NCBI RefSeq assembly: GCF_000695795.1
Contig: NZ_JNCA01000013.1
Coordinates: 1-64,000 of the forward strand
DNA: 64,000 nt
Direction: 5' to 3'
Origin: Flavobacterium seoulense
GTDB taxonomy: Bacteria; Bacteroidota; Bacteroidia; Flavobacteriales; Flavobacteriaceae
The notes under the pieces are model-generated. The model worked only from the letters and a program-made list of their open reading frames with translations, did not search any database and was not told the DNA's origin. Below are positions 52,911 through 60,233 of this stretch, piece by piece. Position numbers and translations under genes: made by a program. Position 1 is the stretch's first letter. Each line of letters begins with the position of its first letter.

Positions 52911-53639
52911 TTATGCTTTTTGCTTAGCCCAAAAAAGTGTATCCAACCTTCTGGCAGAATGTACTTTATCAGGATGAATCGTAGGTGTATATTTTCCAGC
53001 TTTATAATTGATATCAAGAATTTCAGCTTTTGGTTCTCTTAGATTGAGCTCTTTATGATGAATATCATAACGATACGTTTCTTCATTAAAATTTTTATAT
53101 AATGAATGTCTTTCTGTCAGCCATAAATCCAAAGCTGATTTTTCAATAGTAGAAGCTTTACTACTGTCGACCATTGTAAAATGAGAATCTGATTTTTTAT
53201 TGTCAGATTTTAAACAATGTAATGTTCTTTTTATTTGCGATTTCTGATAAGGTAAGCCCGTAAAAATGCGTGTTAACAAAACTTCTCTAAACTTATCTGT
53301 TTCAATAGAGAATAAATAAATACCTGGAATTCCGTCTTTAACAACATAGGTTCTAAGATTTATTTCATGAAAATTAGAGATTCCGGGAAAAGGAGGCAAA
53401 TTGCGAAGTCGCATATTCTTTACTTCAAAAGCTACGAGAGATACCCATGCTGTATTATCTATCATATCCAGTTCCATTCCTTCAGGAATATATTTTTCTA
53501 ACAAACTTTTAGGCACACGCCAATGAAAAAATAAAATATTATGCCATTCCTGAGAATATTTCCATTTTTTTTCAGGAAGTGGATATTGCCTGTTTGATGT
53601 ATGTGCAAGAATTAGATTTGTATTTTTCATTTCTATCAT
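52911..53639 (-). CDS. DUF2071 family protein
   Basis: A 242-residue soluble protein with the DUF2071 (YqjF-like) pattern: ILFFHWRVPKSLLEKYIPEGMEL, AWVSLVAFEVKNMR, FHEINLRTYV and the GIYLFSIETD block. The fold is related to acetoacetate decarboxylase; the biochemical role is unknown. Its start is 2 bp after the stop of the DUF202 gene, so the two are translated from one message. Confidence 0.88.
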   Translation of the reverse strand: MIEMKNTNLILAHTSNRQYPLPEKKWKYSQEWHNILFFHWRVPKSLLEKYIPEGMELDMIDNTAWVSLVAFEVKNMRLRNLPPFPGISNFHEINLRTYVVKDGIPGIYLFSIETDKFREVLLTRIFTGLPYQKSQIKRTLHCLKSDNKKSDSHFTMVDSSKASTIEKSALDLWLTERHSLYKNFNEETYRYDIHHKELNLREPKAEILDINYKAGKYTPTIHPDKVHSARRLDTLFWAKQKA

Positions 53640-53641
53640 TT

Positions 53642-54034
53642 TTAAAACATAAACGGATAAGCAGCCATAATTAAATAAGCGATAATGATTATACTCATTA
53701 TAAAAATGACTACAGTTAAAACAGTTAACATCAATGTAGAATACAAATATTTACCTTGCTGTAACAATTTATAAGTTTGTCGATACTTCCAGTAAGACAA
53801 AAAAATCATAAGAGCTCCAGTAATTACTAAAGCAATTCCAATAAAAATGGTAAATCCGTTTTTAGGAATATTGGCATCCTGAAAAAAACTTGCCGGTAAT
53901 TTATTGACAACTAATGAAAACTTAACGAGTACAAATCCAAATACCATAATTCCGATGCCTGTGCGAATCCAGGACAGAAAAGTTCTTTCATTTGCCAGAT
54001 GCTCATTAACCATAGGTTTATTATCTATATCCAT
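53642..54034 (-). CDS. DUF202 membrane protein (YidH-like)
   Basis: A 130-residue inner-membrane protein with three predicted helices (GIGIMVFGFVLVKFSLVV, FTIFIGIALVITGALMIF, LTVLTVVIFIMSIIIIAYLI) and the DUF202 start motif LANERTFLSWIRTG. Function unknown. It is first of a two-gene unit with DUF2071 and divergent from the DUF892 gene; both promoters carry the 14-bp element. Confidence 0.9.
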   Translation of the reverse strand: MDIDNKPMVNEHLANERTFLSWIRTGIGIMVFGFVLVKFSLVVNKLPASFFQDANIPKNGFTIFIGIALVITGALMIFLSYWKYRQTYKLLQQGKYLYSTLMLTVLTVVIFIMSIIIIAYLIMAAYPFMF

Positions 54035-54093
54035 ATTTGTAAATGAATTATTTAATCACTTAAAAACAAGCCAAAATAAATTTGGAATGCTTA

Positions 54094-54157
54094 CAAATTT
54101 AAACTCTCTTGCTGTAGATACTTTATACAATTCCATCTCGTATTTACATAATAACAA
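54094..54157 (-). promoter_or_regulatory. 14-bp element plus -7 box, DUF202-DUF2071
   Basis: Plus strand: CAAATTTA (54094-54101), 42 bp, then TTACATAATAACAA (54144-54157), 11 of 14 to the reference. Confidence 0.55.
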
Positions 54158-54205
54158 CCTATTGAAGACTAATAAATTATTTAAAATCAGGTTTATAACT
54201 GAAAA

Positions 54206-54269
54206 TGCTAATTTTATAATTAGTTAGAAAAATTTTATAAATTACGGTTGAATGGTGTCTCTATATTTG
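54206..54269 (+). promoter_or_regulatory. 14-bp element plus -7 box, DUF892 gene
   Basis: Forward orientation: TGCTAATTTTATAA (54206-54219), 12 of 14 to TGGTAATTATATAA, then 42 bp, then TATATTTG (54262-54269), a perfect TAnnTTTG. It is back to back with the DUF202 promoter. Confidence 0.65.
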
Positions 54270-54304
54270 GCTTAGTATTAATAATTTAATTATTCAAAAA
54301 AGCT

Positions 54305-54907
54305 ATGAAAACAACAAAAAGTACCACAGCAAGCACTAAAACGAAAAGTGCAAAAACACCATCTAAATCAAAAGGAAATACAAAATCTTCGGCAGCAGAA
54401 GGTCTTAGAGAATTATTTGTAGATTCATTAAAAGATATTTACTGGGCAGAAAAAGCGCTAACTAAAGCTTTACCTAAAATGGCTAAGAAAGCGACTTCAG
54501 AAAACCTTGTAAACACTATCAATGATCATCTTACTGTGACCGAAGAACAAGTGGCCAGATTAGAAGAAGTGTTTGAATTAATAGGAGAAAAAGCAACAGC
54601 AAAAAAATGTGATGCTATGGAAGGTCTTATTAAAGAAGGAGAAAGTATTATGACAGAAACTGCGGAAGGAGCTGTAAGAGATGCCGGAATTATTGCTGCT
54701 TCGCAAAAAATCGAGCACTACGAAATTGCAAGCTATGGAACATTAGCCGCTTATGCTCAAACTCTGGGTGAAGATGAAGCTCTGGCTTTGTTACAACAAA
54801 CTTTAGAGGAAGAAAAAGAAGCCGATACACTCTTAACTGAAGTAGCTTACAACAATATCAACTTCGAAGCCGCTTCTGATGAAGATTTGGAAAATGAAGA
54901 AGAATAA
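54305..54907 (+). CDS. DUF892 ferritin-like protein (YciF/YciE type)
   Basis: A 200-residue protein. A Lys/Ser/Thr-rich basic tail (about 1-33) precedes a ferritin-like four-helix domain: LRELFVDSLKDIYWAEKAL, the VTEEQVARLEEVFELIG segment, IIAASQKIEHYEIASYGTL (Glu and His suited to metal binding) and LQQTLEEEKEADTLLTEVA. The C-terminus is acidic. DUF892 proteins are stress-induced in several bacteria; the molecular role is unclear. It is a single-gene unit with terminator at 54923-54968. Confidence 0.9.
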   Translation: MKTTKSTTASTKTKSAKTPSKSKGNTKSSAAEGLRELFVDSLKDIYWAEKALTKALPKMAKKATSENLVNTINDHLTVTEEQVARLEEVFELIGEKATAKKCDAMEGLIKEGESIMTETAEGAVRDAGIIAASQKIEHYEIASYGTLAAYAQTLGEDEALALLQQTLEEEKEADTLLTEVAYNNINFEAASDEDLENEEE

Positions 54908-54922
54908 ATCCTATTCAATACC

Positions 54923-54968
54923 AAGGAAAAAACCTGTAATTCTTAAATTAAGAATTACAGGTTTTTTT
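54923..54968. terminator. Bidirectional terminator between DUF892 and CinA genes
   Basis: AAAACCTGTAATTCTT (54929-54944) pairs with AAGAATTACAGGTTTT (54950-54965), 16 bp around a 5-nt loop, with A and T runs on the two sides. It serves both convergent transcripts. Confidence 0.88.
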
Positions 54969-54971
54969 TAA

Positions 54972-55451
54972 TTATTTCGTGATACTTTCTATAATGAGTC
55001 TGGCCGTTTTATCTATTGCCTGAAGTACAATTTCTTCTGGAGAACCTTTAAAAATTTCCTGACAATTAATGTTTTCATTAGGAGTTATGATACTAAAAAA
55101 AATGGTTCCAACAGGTTTTGTTGCAGTTTCACTGCCTCCTGCTGTGGTTAATCCTGTAATGGCCACAGTCACTTTCGAATTAAAAAACTGAGCTACCTGC
55201 TGCGCTAATATTTGAGTTACTTCGGCAGATTCAGCCGTGTAATTTTCAATTGTTGAGTAAGGTACTTTTAATAATTGCTCTTTTACAAATACCTGATAAC
55301 ATACAATTCCTCCACGCAAAACTTTTCCGGAATCTACAGTCATTGAAAATTCGGCGCTCATTCTTCCTGCAGTAGCACTTTCGGCAAAAGCAATATTCCA
55401 CCCTTTTTCAGCTAAAGCTTTACTGCATTTTATAACAATCTCTGACGGCAT
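54972..55451 (-). CDS. CinA C-terminal-domain protein, nicotinamide-nucleotide amidase type
   Basis: A 159-residue stand-alone CinA/PncC domain expected to deamidate nicotinamide mononucleotide (EC 3.5.1.42). The family start is preserved as FAESATAGRMSAEFS (catalytic Ser in the ES-x-T segment) with VLRGGIVCYQVFVKEQLL. The usual GxxGPGGG loop is changed to TGLTTAGGSETATKPVGTIFF, so activity is likely but not certain. It is 37 bp downstream of the mutase-like gene in the same direction, so it is probably last in the GT operon. Confidence 0.85.
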   Translation of the reverse strand: MPSEIVIKCSKALAEKGWNIAFAESATAGRMSAEFSMTVDSGKVLRGGIVCYQVFVKEQLLKVPYSTIENYTAESAEVTQILAQQVAQFFNSKVTVAITGLTTAGGSETATKPVGTIFFSIITPNENINCQEIFKGSPEEIVLQAIDKTARLIIESITK

Positions 55452-55488
55452 AATTTTGATTTTAATAATAGCTTATTAATACATCTTT

Positions 55489-56280
55489 CTACACTGCTGT
55501 TTTGTAAATTGTTTCATTACTTTTTTCGAGCTGATGAAATAAATCCAAAGCATTTTTAAACTCTTCATCAATATTAAAATAATTGTAGTTAGTCGCTTTT
55601 TGTACTAAGTCAAGTTCAGCATTTTCCTGATTGAGCGCACTTGGAACAGCATAAAACACCTCATCTTTAGTAATAAATCCATGTATAAATGCTGCTTTGT
55701 CCAGATTGTCATTTTCGAACTTTGGAACTTCAGTTACCTCAGTAATTTTTTCTTCGAATGATTCATAATCGGTGGATTCGCTAACAAAATGAATGGAACG
55801 ACCTTCTAATTTCTCAGAAAACTGATGTGTAAATTCAAAAAAACGATTTACCGGTCCTGTGTAAAACAGTTTTTCATAATTAGTATATTGGTCTTTTATA
55901 TCACAATAATCTGTGTCTAACAATACCTCAATATTCGGATTGTCTAATATATTTTCGAACAATTTTGTGAAACCTTCTTTTGGCAATGCCTGATACAAAT
56001 TTGACAAATAAGCATCATCATGATTATTGCTGACTACTATAGGATTCCAGTCTGAAAATTGATTCACATAATCCCAAACAACATCTTCAGTTGTGTAAAA
56101 TAAATGTGATCCATATTTAGAAACTAAATTGCCATCTTCATCTAAATAATCATAACAATTTCCTGCAATATGATTTTTCTTTTCGATAATTAAAACCTTC
56201 TTTCCTAGTGAGGCATAACGTTCGGCTAAAATTGCGCCTGAAATTCCTGCGCCTATGATTAAAATATCGATATTTTTCAT
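55489..56280 (-). CDS. UDP-galactopyranose mutase-like flavoprotein, shortened
   Basis: A 263-residue protein; typical UDP-galactopyranose mutases have about 365-400. The N-terminal FAD part is intact: LIIGAGISGAILAERYAS, EKKNHIAGNCYDY, KYGSHLFYTTEDVVWDYVNQF. After NPIV it jumps to PKEGFTKLFENILDNPNIEVLL, so much of the central helical substrate domain appears absent, and the C-terminus lacks the usual family end. The frame is uninterrupted, so it is an in-frame shortening rather than a frameshift. Its start overlaps the glycosyltransferase stop by 4 bp. It may use another sugar nucleotide or be non-catalytic. Confidence 0.75.
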   Translation of the reverse strand: MKNIDILIIGAGISGAILAERYASLGKKVLIIEKKNHIAGNCYDYLDEDGNLVSKYGSHLFYTTEDVVWDYVNQFSDWNPIVVSNNHDDAYLSNLYQALPKEGFTKLFENILDNPNIEVLLDTDYCDIKDQYTNYEKLFYTGPVNRFFEFTHQFSEKLEGRSIHFVSESTDYESFEEKITEVTEVPKFENDNLDKAAFIHGFITKDEVFYAVPSALNQENAELDLVQKATNYNYFNIDEEFKNALDLFHQLEKSNETIYKTAV

Positions 56281-57440
56281 TTTGCAAAAGTTTTAATTAT
56301 TGATTTCATCTTATCGGCAGTGGTATCCCAGGATGTTTTTTTAAGTGTATGGTAATATTCTAATTCCATTGACAAACGGTCTCTTTTGTCTAATGAAAAC
56401 TGAATGGCTTCGCTAAATTCATCGGCAGTTTCAATCAGGCTCACACTAATACCATGATTTTTAACAACTTCATTAATTTTAGTCGAAATTATTGGTCTTC
56501 CTGCAGCCATATATTCTAATGTTTTTACAGGACTTATAAATTTAGTACTATCGTTTACAACAAATGGCATCATTGCAATATCGAATGCTTTTAGATAATT
56601 TGGCAACTGATTGTACAATCTTAGTCCGAAGTAATGGATATTAGGTTCTTTAGGGAGCTCATCTTCGCTAATTCCTACTAATGGTCCAATCATAGCAAAT
56701 GATACATTAGGTAATTTCTTTGCCACTTCGTGAAGTAATTCTAAATCAATACGCTCATCGATTACACCACAATAACCAACAATTGGTGATTTTAAATGCG
56801 TAATATCATCAGGAATAGCGATTCCGTTTAATGCTTTTGCAAAATGATATTGATCTACTGAATTAGGAAAACAATACACATTTTTATGATATTGTTTCTT
56901 GATTTCGTACAATGATTTTCCAGCTGTAAAAATGATATTTGCCTGAGTAATTAAATATTTTTCCTGATTGAATAAATGTTCCGGAGCGTTTTTAAATAAC
57001 GAAAGCTCGTCAACACAATCATAAATTACATTTTCAAAATGAACGGTATCTAATAGCGAATAAAAAACCGCCGAATAAAACCATCCAAAAGGAATACTTT
57101 CATTACTTACATATTTAGGAATTATCGAAGCTATAGACGGAATATCTTTTACATTAGGCTGTAAAACATGTAGCATTTCGTCAATAATGATAATGTTTCC
57201 TGAATCTTCATTTTCATCGTATGCCAATGGTTCTTCAACAAAAAGAATTTTCATTGTTTTTGCCATTCGGCTAATAATATGTTGCGGACGCTGATAAACA
57301 AATTGCCATCTTAAATGACTAAATACAATCATATCATAATATTCAGCTGAATCATGATAAGATGAGATTTCATCAGTAAAAGTTTTTTTTTGGGCGTTGT
57401 GTAAATTATCTATCATACTACTAATTTTTAGGTTATTCAA
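56277..57440 (-). CDS. Glycosyltransferase, GT4-like
   Basis: A 387-residue cytoplasmic transferase with a GT-B fold. The N-terminal part has VFSHLRWQFVYQRPQHIISR, the C-terminal part PIVGYCGVIDERIDLELL, NIHYFGLRLYNQLPNYL and SPVKTLEYMAAGRPIIST (family EX7E-like region). It could move galactofuranose or a related sugar onto a surface glycan, given the mutase-like partner in the same operon; that substrate is an inference. The promoter at 57492-57555 has the exact 14-bp element. Confidence 0.85.
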   Translation of the reverse strand: MNNLKISSMIDNLHNAQKKTFTDEISSYHDSAEYYDMIVFSHLRWQFVYQRPQHIISRMAKTMKILFVEEPLAYDENEDSGNIIIIDEMLHVLQPNVKDIPSIASIIPKYVSNESIPFGWFYSAVFYSLLDTVHFENVIYDCVDELSLFKNAPEHLFNQEKYLITQANIIFTAGKSLYEIKKQYHKNVYCFPNSVDQYHFAKALNGIAIPDDITHLKSPIVGYCGVIDERIDLELLHEVAKKLPNVSFAMIGPLVGISEDELPKEPNIHYFGLRLYNQLPNYLKAFDIAMMPFVVNDSTKFISPVKTLEYMAAGRPIISTKINEVVKNHGISVSLIETADEFSEAIQFSLDKRDRLSMELEYYHTLKKTSWDTTADKMKSIIKTFAK

Positions 57441-57491
57441 TTTAAAATCGTATTCGGAAAACGGGGCATTTTTTCCAAATTTTGCTGACTA

Positions 57492-57555
57492 CAAATTTAT
57501 AATCAGGTTCTTGTAATTTCTTACACTTTACAGCAGGATAGTTATATAATTACCA
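57492..57555 (-). promoter_or_regulatory. 14-bp element plus -7 box, glycosyltransferase operon
   Basis: Plus strand: CAAATTTA (57492-57499), 42 bp, then TTATATAATTACCA (57542-57555), identical over all 14 bases to the copy at 52885-52898. Confidence 0.7.
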
Positions 57556-57607
57556 GTAATTAGAAATAGTAATACTTATTTTGAATTATAGATTTATTAA
57601 ATTCAAA

Positions 57608-57796
57608 TTACTTTTTCTTTTTATCACTTTTATTCTCCACAGTTTCTTTAGCTTTACTAATACTTGTAGCAATCGCAGCTCCTTCATCTAATTTTCCATC
57701 TCTCAAAATAGCATTAGCAATTTCAATAGCTTTATTTCTAATTTTAACCGAAAGATTCTTCATTGCATCGGGATAATTTTTTTTTGTCCACGGCAT
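57608..57796 (-). CDS. DUF2188/YdaT-like small protein
   Basis: A 62-residue soluble protein: MPWTKKNYPDAMKNL, KIRNKAIEIANAILRDGK, EGAAIATSISKAKE and a Lys-rich tail. The MPW start and GxAIAxxxxKAKE pattern match small stress-associated proteins of the YdaT type. The frame is open back to an ATG at 57862, but the -7 box at 57826-57833 places the transcription start downstream of that codon, so the ATG at 57796 was chosen. Function unknown. Confidence 0.78.
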   Translation of the reverse strand: MPWTKKNYPDAMKNLSVKIRNKAIEIANAILRDGKLDEGAAIATSISKAKETVENKSDKKKK

Positions 57797-57825
57797 AAGC
57801 TTAATTTTTAAATTAATACTAAAAC

Positions 57826-57889
57826 CAAATATAATTGGAAGGAGTTTTATCAAATTACACAATTCATTTTGTCCTTTATATAATTAACA
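57826..57889 (-). promoter_or_regulatory. 14-bp element plus -7 box, DUF2188 gene
   Basis: Plus strand: CAAATATA (57826-57833), 42 bp, then TTATATAATTAACA (57876-57889), 13 of 14. A CAAA at 57851-57854 could be the -33 TTTG element (17-bp spacer). Confidence 0.65.
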
Positions 57890-57990
57890 CTTAAAGAGCT
57901 GTCTTTTCTCAATATGGAAATATTGAAATTTCTTTTAAAAATTATGAAACGAATTCTCTCTTAATGATTTATAATTTTACAAAACATCAA

Positions 57991-58054
57991 ATTTGATTTT
58001 ATAATGTTAGTAATAGATTATAATATTTAACTGAAATAGGAAATCATTTTTTTG
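57991..58054 (+). promoter_or_regulatory. Possible weak 14-bp element plus -7 box, YtxH gene
   Basis: ATTTGATTTTATAA (57991-58004), 42 bp, TTTTTTTG (58047-58054). The element matches only 9 of 14 and the -7 box has one mismatch, so this copy is doubtful on its own. Confidence 0.3.
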
Positions 58055-58091
58055 AAATAAAAAATTAATAAACAATTAAAATCTAAAGATT

Positions 58092-58364
58092 ATGAGCACA
58101 GCTAAAGTAGTATCAGGAGTAGCAGCAGGTCTTGCTATAGGAACAGTATTAGGAATTCTTTTTGCACCTGATAAAGGTTCAGAAACCCGCAACAAAATTA
58201 TAGACAAGAAAAATAATCTTGTAGATAAAGCGAAATCTAAATACAATAATTTAGAAAGTTCTTTAAAGAATCAATTTCAAAACGTAAAAGAAAACGTAAA
58301 AGAAGAAGCTACAGACTTAGCTGAAAAAGCAACAGCTACTGTAGAAAAAAGAAATATTTATTAA
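58092..58364 (+). CDS. YtxH-domain protein
   Basis: A 90-residue protein with the YtxH start VVSGVAAGLAIGTVLGILFAPDKGSETR (read as one Gly-rich hydrophobic helix followed by APxKG), then a charged helical tail (KAKSKYNNLESSL). YtxH proteins are general-stress proteins in Firmicutes; the role is unknown here. The 95-residue membrane protein starts 75 bp later and may share the transcript. Confidence 0.87.
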   Translation: MSTAKVVSGVAAGLAIGTVLGILFAPDKGSETRNKIIDKKNNLVDKAKSKYNNLESSLKNQFQNVKENVKEEATDLAEKATATVEKRNIY

Positions 58365-58439
58365 TATTTCTAACTACAATTAGTTGGAATTTTGTTCGTT
58401 ATTAATAGAATACAATTAATGTAGTAAAAGATATAGATT

Positions 58440-58727
58440 ATGACTGACAATGTAACAAATACAGCTACTTTTCTACAAAAAACAGAAAATTATAGTAAGG
58501 CATTTTTTGAAATGTTTCAACTAAACGCCATTGAGAAATCAGAAGATATAATTTATCTGCTAATTTTTCGATTTGCTGTTTTTATAACAATTGCATTGTC
58601 AGTTATAACTATTAGTTTTGGTATTACTTTATGGATTGATGAGCAATTAACAACATCTTTCCATGACTTTTTTATGACAGGATCAATCTTCACCTTATTA
58701 TTAGCTGTAATCAATCTTTTTCGCTAA
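58440..58727 (+). CDS. Small membrane protein, holin-family-like
   Basis: A 95-residue protein with two predicted helices (FRFAVFITIALSVITISFGITLW and FFMTGSIFTLLLAVINLF) after a polar N-terminus. The position behind YtxH and the two-helix layout resemble the phage-holin-family proteins found next to YtxH in Flavobacteria, but no motif settles it. Function unknown. Confidence 0.65.
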   Translation: MTDNVTNTATFLQKTENYSKAFFEMFQLNAIEKSEDIIYLLIFRFAVFITIALSVITISFGITLWIDEQLTTSFHDFFMTGSIFTLLLAVINLFR

Positions 58728-59037
58728 TATCACTTTCATAAAATGTATTATCAATCAACATAGCTAATAAATAGTAGCACTATGTTATTCCTTAGTATAA
58801 TCATATTCCATTTTACAAAAGAATAGTTTTCTCATTAAAACTGTAATCTTATTTTGTTCAAAACAGCAATATATTTCTTGATACTGCTGTCAATAATATT
58901 GAAAAATCTAATACGGTAATTTCACTAAAATAACATCTCTTAAAAATTGGAATATTATAAAACAATTGGCTAATTGTATAAATTCCTCATCAATAAATAG
59001 AATATTTTTATTCTATAACATAAAAATCTTAAATATT
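58728..59037. other. Intergenic region upstream of the DUF4142 gene
   Basis: This 310-bp stretch is AT-rich. It includes a weak imperfect hairpin (ACAGCA near 58864 with TGCTGT near 58886) and the DUF4142 promoter (58947-59010). A longer open frame reaching back to 58966 overlaps that promoter and was not accepted. Confidence 0.45.
58947..59010 (+). promoter_or_regulatory. 14-bp element plus -7 box, DUF4142 gene
   Basis: TTGGAATATTATAA (58947-58960; 10 of 14), 42 bp, TATTTTTA (59003-59010; one mismatch from TAnnTTTG). Weak in sequence but in the exact register of the other copies. Confidence 0.45.
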
Positions 59038-59628
59038 ATGAAAAATTTATTTACTGTCCGCAAAAGTTTTTTAATAGCAGGACTTATCGCTTTAACATTT
59101 ATTTCTTGTAAAGATGCTGCAAAACCAGAAGATACTAAAGATGCTGCTGAAGAAATTAACGAAACAAAATTTGAAGAAGTAGATTCTAAAGAAGATCAGG
59201 CATCGTTCTTTGTGGATATTGCTGAAATTAATCTGACTGAAATTGAATCAGCCAAATTAGCACAGGAAAAAGCGACTCATCCTGAAGTTAAAAAATTTGC
59301 TGCTATGTTAGTTACAGAACATGCTAAAGCAAGCAACGAATTAAAGATGTTAGCCGATAGCAAACAAATTACATTACCAACTTCATTGACTGATAAAGGT
59401 AAAAATGAGTATGACCAATTAAACAAAAAAACGGGTCATGATTTTGACAAAAAATTCATTGATGAAGTAATCAATGGTCATGAAAAAGCTATTAAAAAAT
59501 TAGAAGATGCTTCGACTGATAATGATAATGACCAAAATGCAAAAACCTGGGCTTCAACTCAAATTACTGCATTAACAAAACATCTTCAGGAAGCTAAAAT
59601 GATTAAAGAAAAATTAGATAAGAAATAA
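59038..59628 (+). CDS. DUF4142 lipoprotein
   Basis: A 196-residue exported lipoprotein (lipobox LTFISCKDA, Cys about 22) with the DUF4142 ferritin-like four-helix domain: ASFFVDIAEINLTEIESAKLA, VKKFAAMLVTEHAKASNELK, FIDEVINGHEKAIKKLEDA and TALTKHLQEAKMIKEKL. The His and Glu pattern could bind metal. The ATG at 59038 was chosen because it begins a proper signal peptide. It has its own promoter and terminator. Confidence 0.9.
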   Translation: MKNLFTVRKSFLIAGLIALTFISCKDAAKPEDTKDAAEEINETKFEEVDSKEDQASFFVDIAEINLTEIESAKLAQEKATHPEVKKFAAMLVTEHAKASNELKMLADSKQITLPTSLTDKGKNEYDQLNKKTGHDFDKKFIDEVINGHEKAIKKLEDASTDNDNDQNAKTWASTQITALTKHLQEAKMIKEKLDKK

Positions 59629-59647
59629 TTTTTTTAGCTGAATTACC

Positions 59648-59680
59648 AAAAAAGGGAAAGTTTTAAACTTTCCCTTTTTT
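59648..59680. terminator. Bidirectional terminator after DUF4142
   Basis: AAAAAAGGGAAAGTTT (59648-59663) pairs with AAACTTTCCCTTTTTT (59665-59680). A/T runs on both sides let it stop the convergent transcripts from 59038-59628 and 59688-59993. Confidence 0.85.
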
Positions 59681-59687
59681 AATTTCC

Positions 59688-59993
59688 TTATTTCTGATCA
59701 TCACCACTAGGATTTTGCCGCTCTATTCTCTGGTCCTTTTGAGGATGTTCATCGAGACTTCTATCCTTATCATTTTCTTTATCTCGCTCTTTTTCTTTAG
59801 GATTTTCTATTTCTCTGTCAGGTTGATTCTGTTCTTCACTGTTTAACTCAAAACTTTCATTTGCTTCATCAATATCTTTGAGTGCATCTTCATATTTATT
59901 ATCGGATTCAATCTCATTATATTCTGTATTTCTTAATCCTTTGCTTTCTTCAGCACGATTATTTTGTTGTGATTTATCATATCTATTTTCCAT
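59688..59993 (-). CDS. Hydrophilic, probably disordered protein
   Basis: A 101-residue protein made almost entirely of charged and polar residues (IENPKEKERDKENDKDRSL, DEHPQKDQRIERQNPSGDD), with no signal or membrane segment. No family was recognised. The composition resembles hydrophilins. A -7 box, CAAAATTA, at 60057-60064 fits the minus strand, but no 14-bp element stands 42 bp further. Confidence 0.65.
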   Translation of the reverse strand: MENRYDKSQQNNRAEESKGLRNTEYNEIESDNKYEDALKDIDEANESFELNSEEQNQPDREIENPKEKERDKENDKDRSLDEHPQKDQRIERQNPSGDDQK

Positions 59994-60155
59994 AATAGTT
60001 TGTAGTTAAATGTTATACGTATTATAAATTTATTCAGATAATCAACTTAATTATTACAAAATTAACTACGATTTTTTCATAATTAGCACATCCATTATAT
60101 AAAGCAATAACGCTACAAATAGACATTTAAAAACAAATTGTTTTTTTTAATTTTA

Positions 60156-60223
60156 TTTAGAATAAGTAAAAATAATTTGTTTAAGAAAATTTTAGCATTT
60201 ACTTTTGCCGAAATAATTCTAAA
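60156..60223 (+). promoter_or_regulatory. Promoter of the TonB receptor, possible Fur half-sites
   Basis: TTTG (60176-60179), 20 bp, TACTTTTG (60200-60207): a complete Bacteroidota promoter giving a leader near 20 nt. TTTAGAAT (60156-60163) and its inverted copy ATTCTAAA (60216-60223) flank it and resemble Fur half-sites. Iron control would fit the gene, but the half-sites are far apart. Confidence 0.5.
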
Positions 60224-60233
60224 CAAAAAATAA

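Noticed and set aside
57797..57862. Longer N-terminus for the DUF2188-like protein
   Set aside because: It extends upstream of the predicted transcription start, and MPW is the family's usual N-terminus.
58966..59037. Longer N-terminus for the DUF4142 lipoprotein
   Set aside because: It overlaps the predicted -7 box and would bury the signal peptide 24 residues inside the protein.
60045..60120. A further copy of the 14-bp element before the hydrophilic-protein gene
   Set aside because: TTATATAA occurs at 60095, but no -7 box stands at the 42-bp spacing and the remaining six bases do not match.
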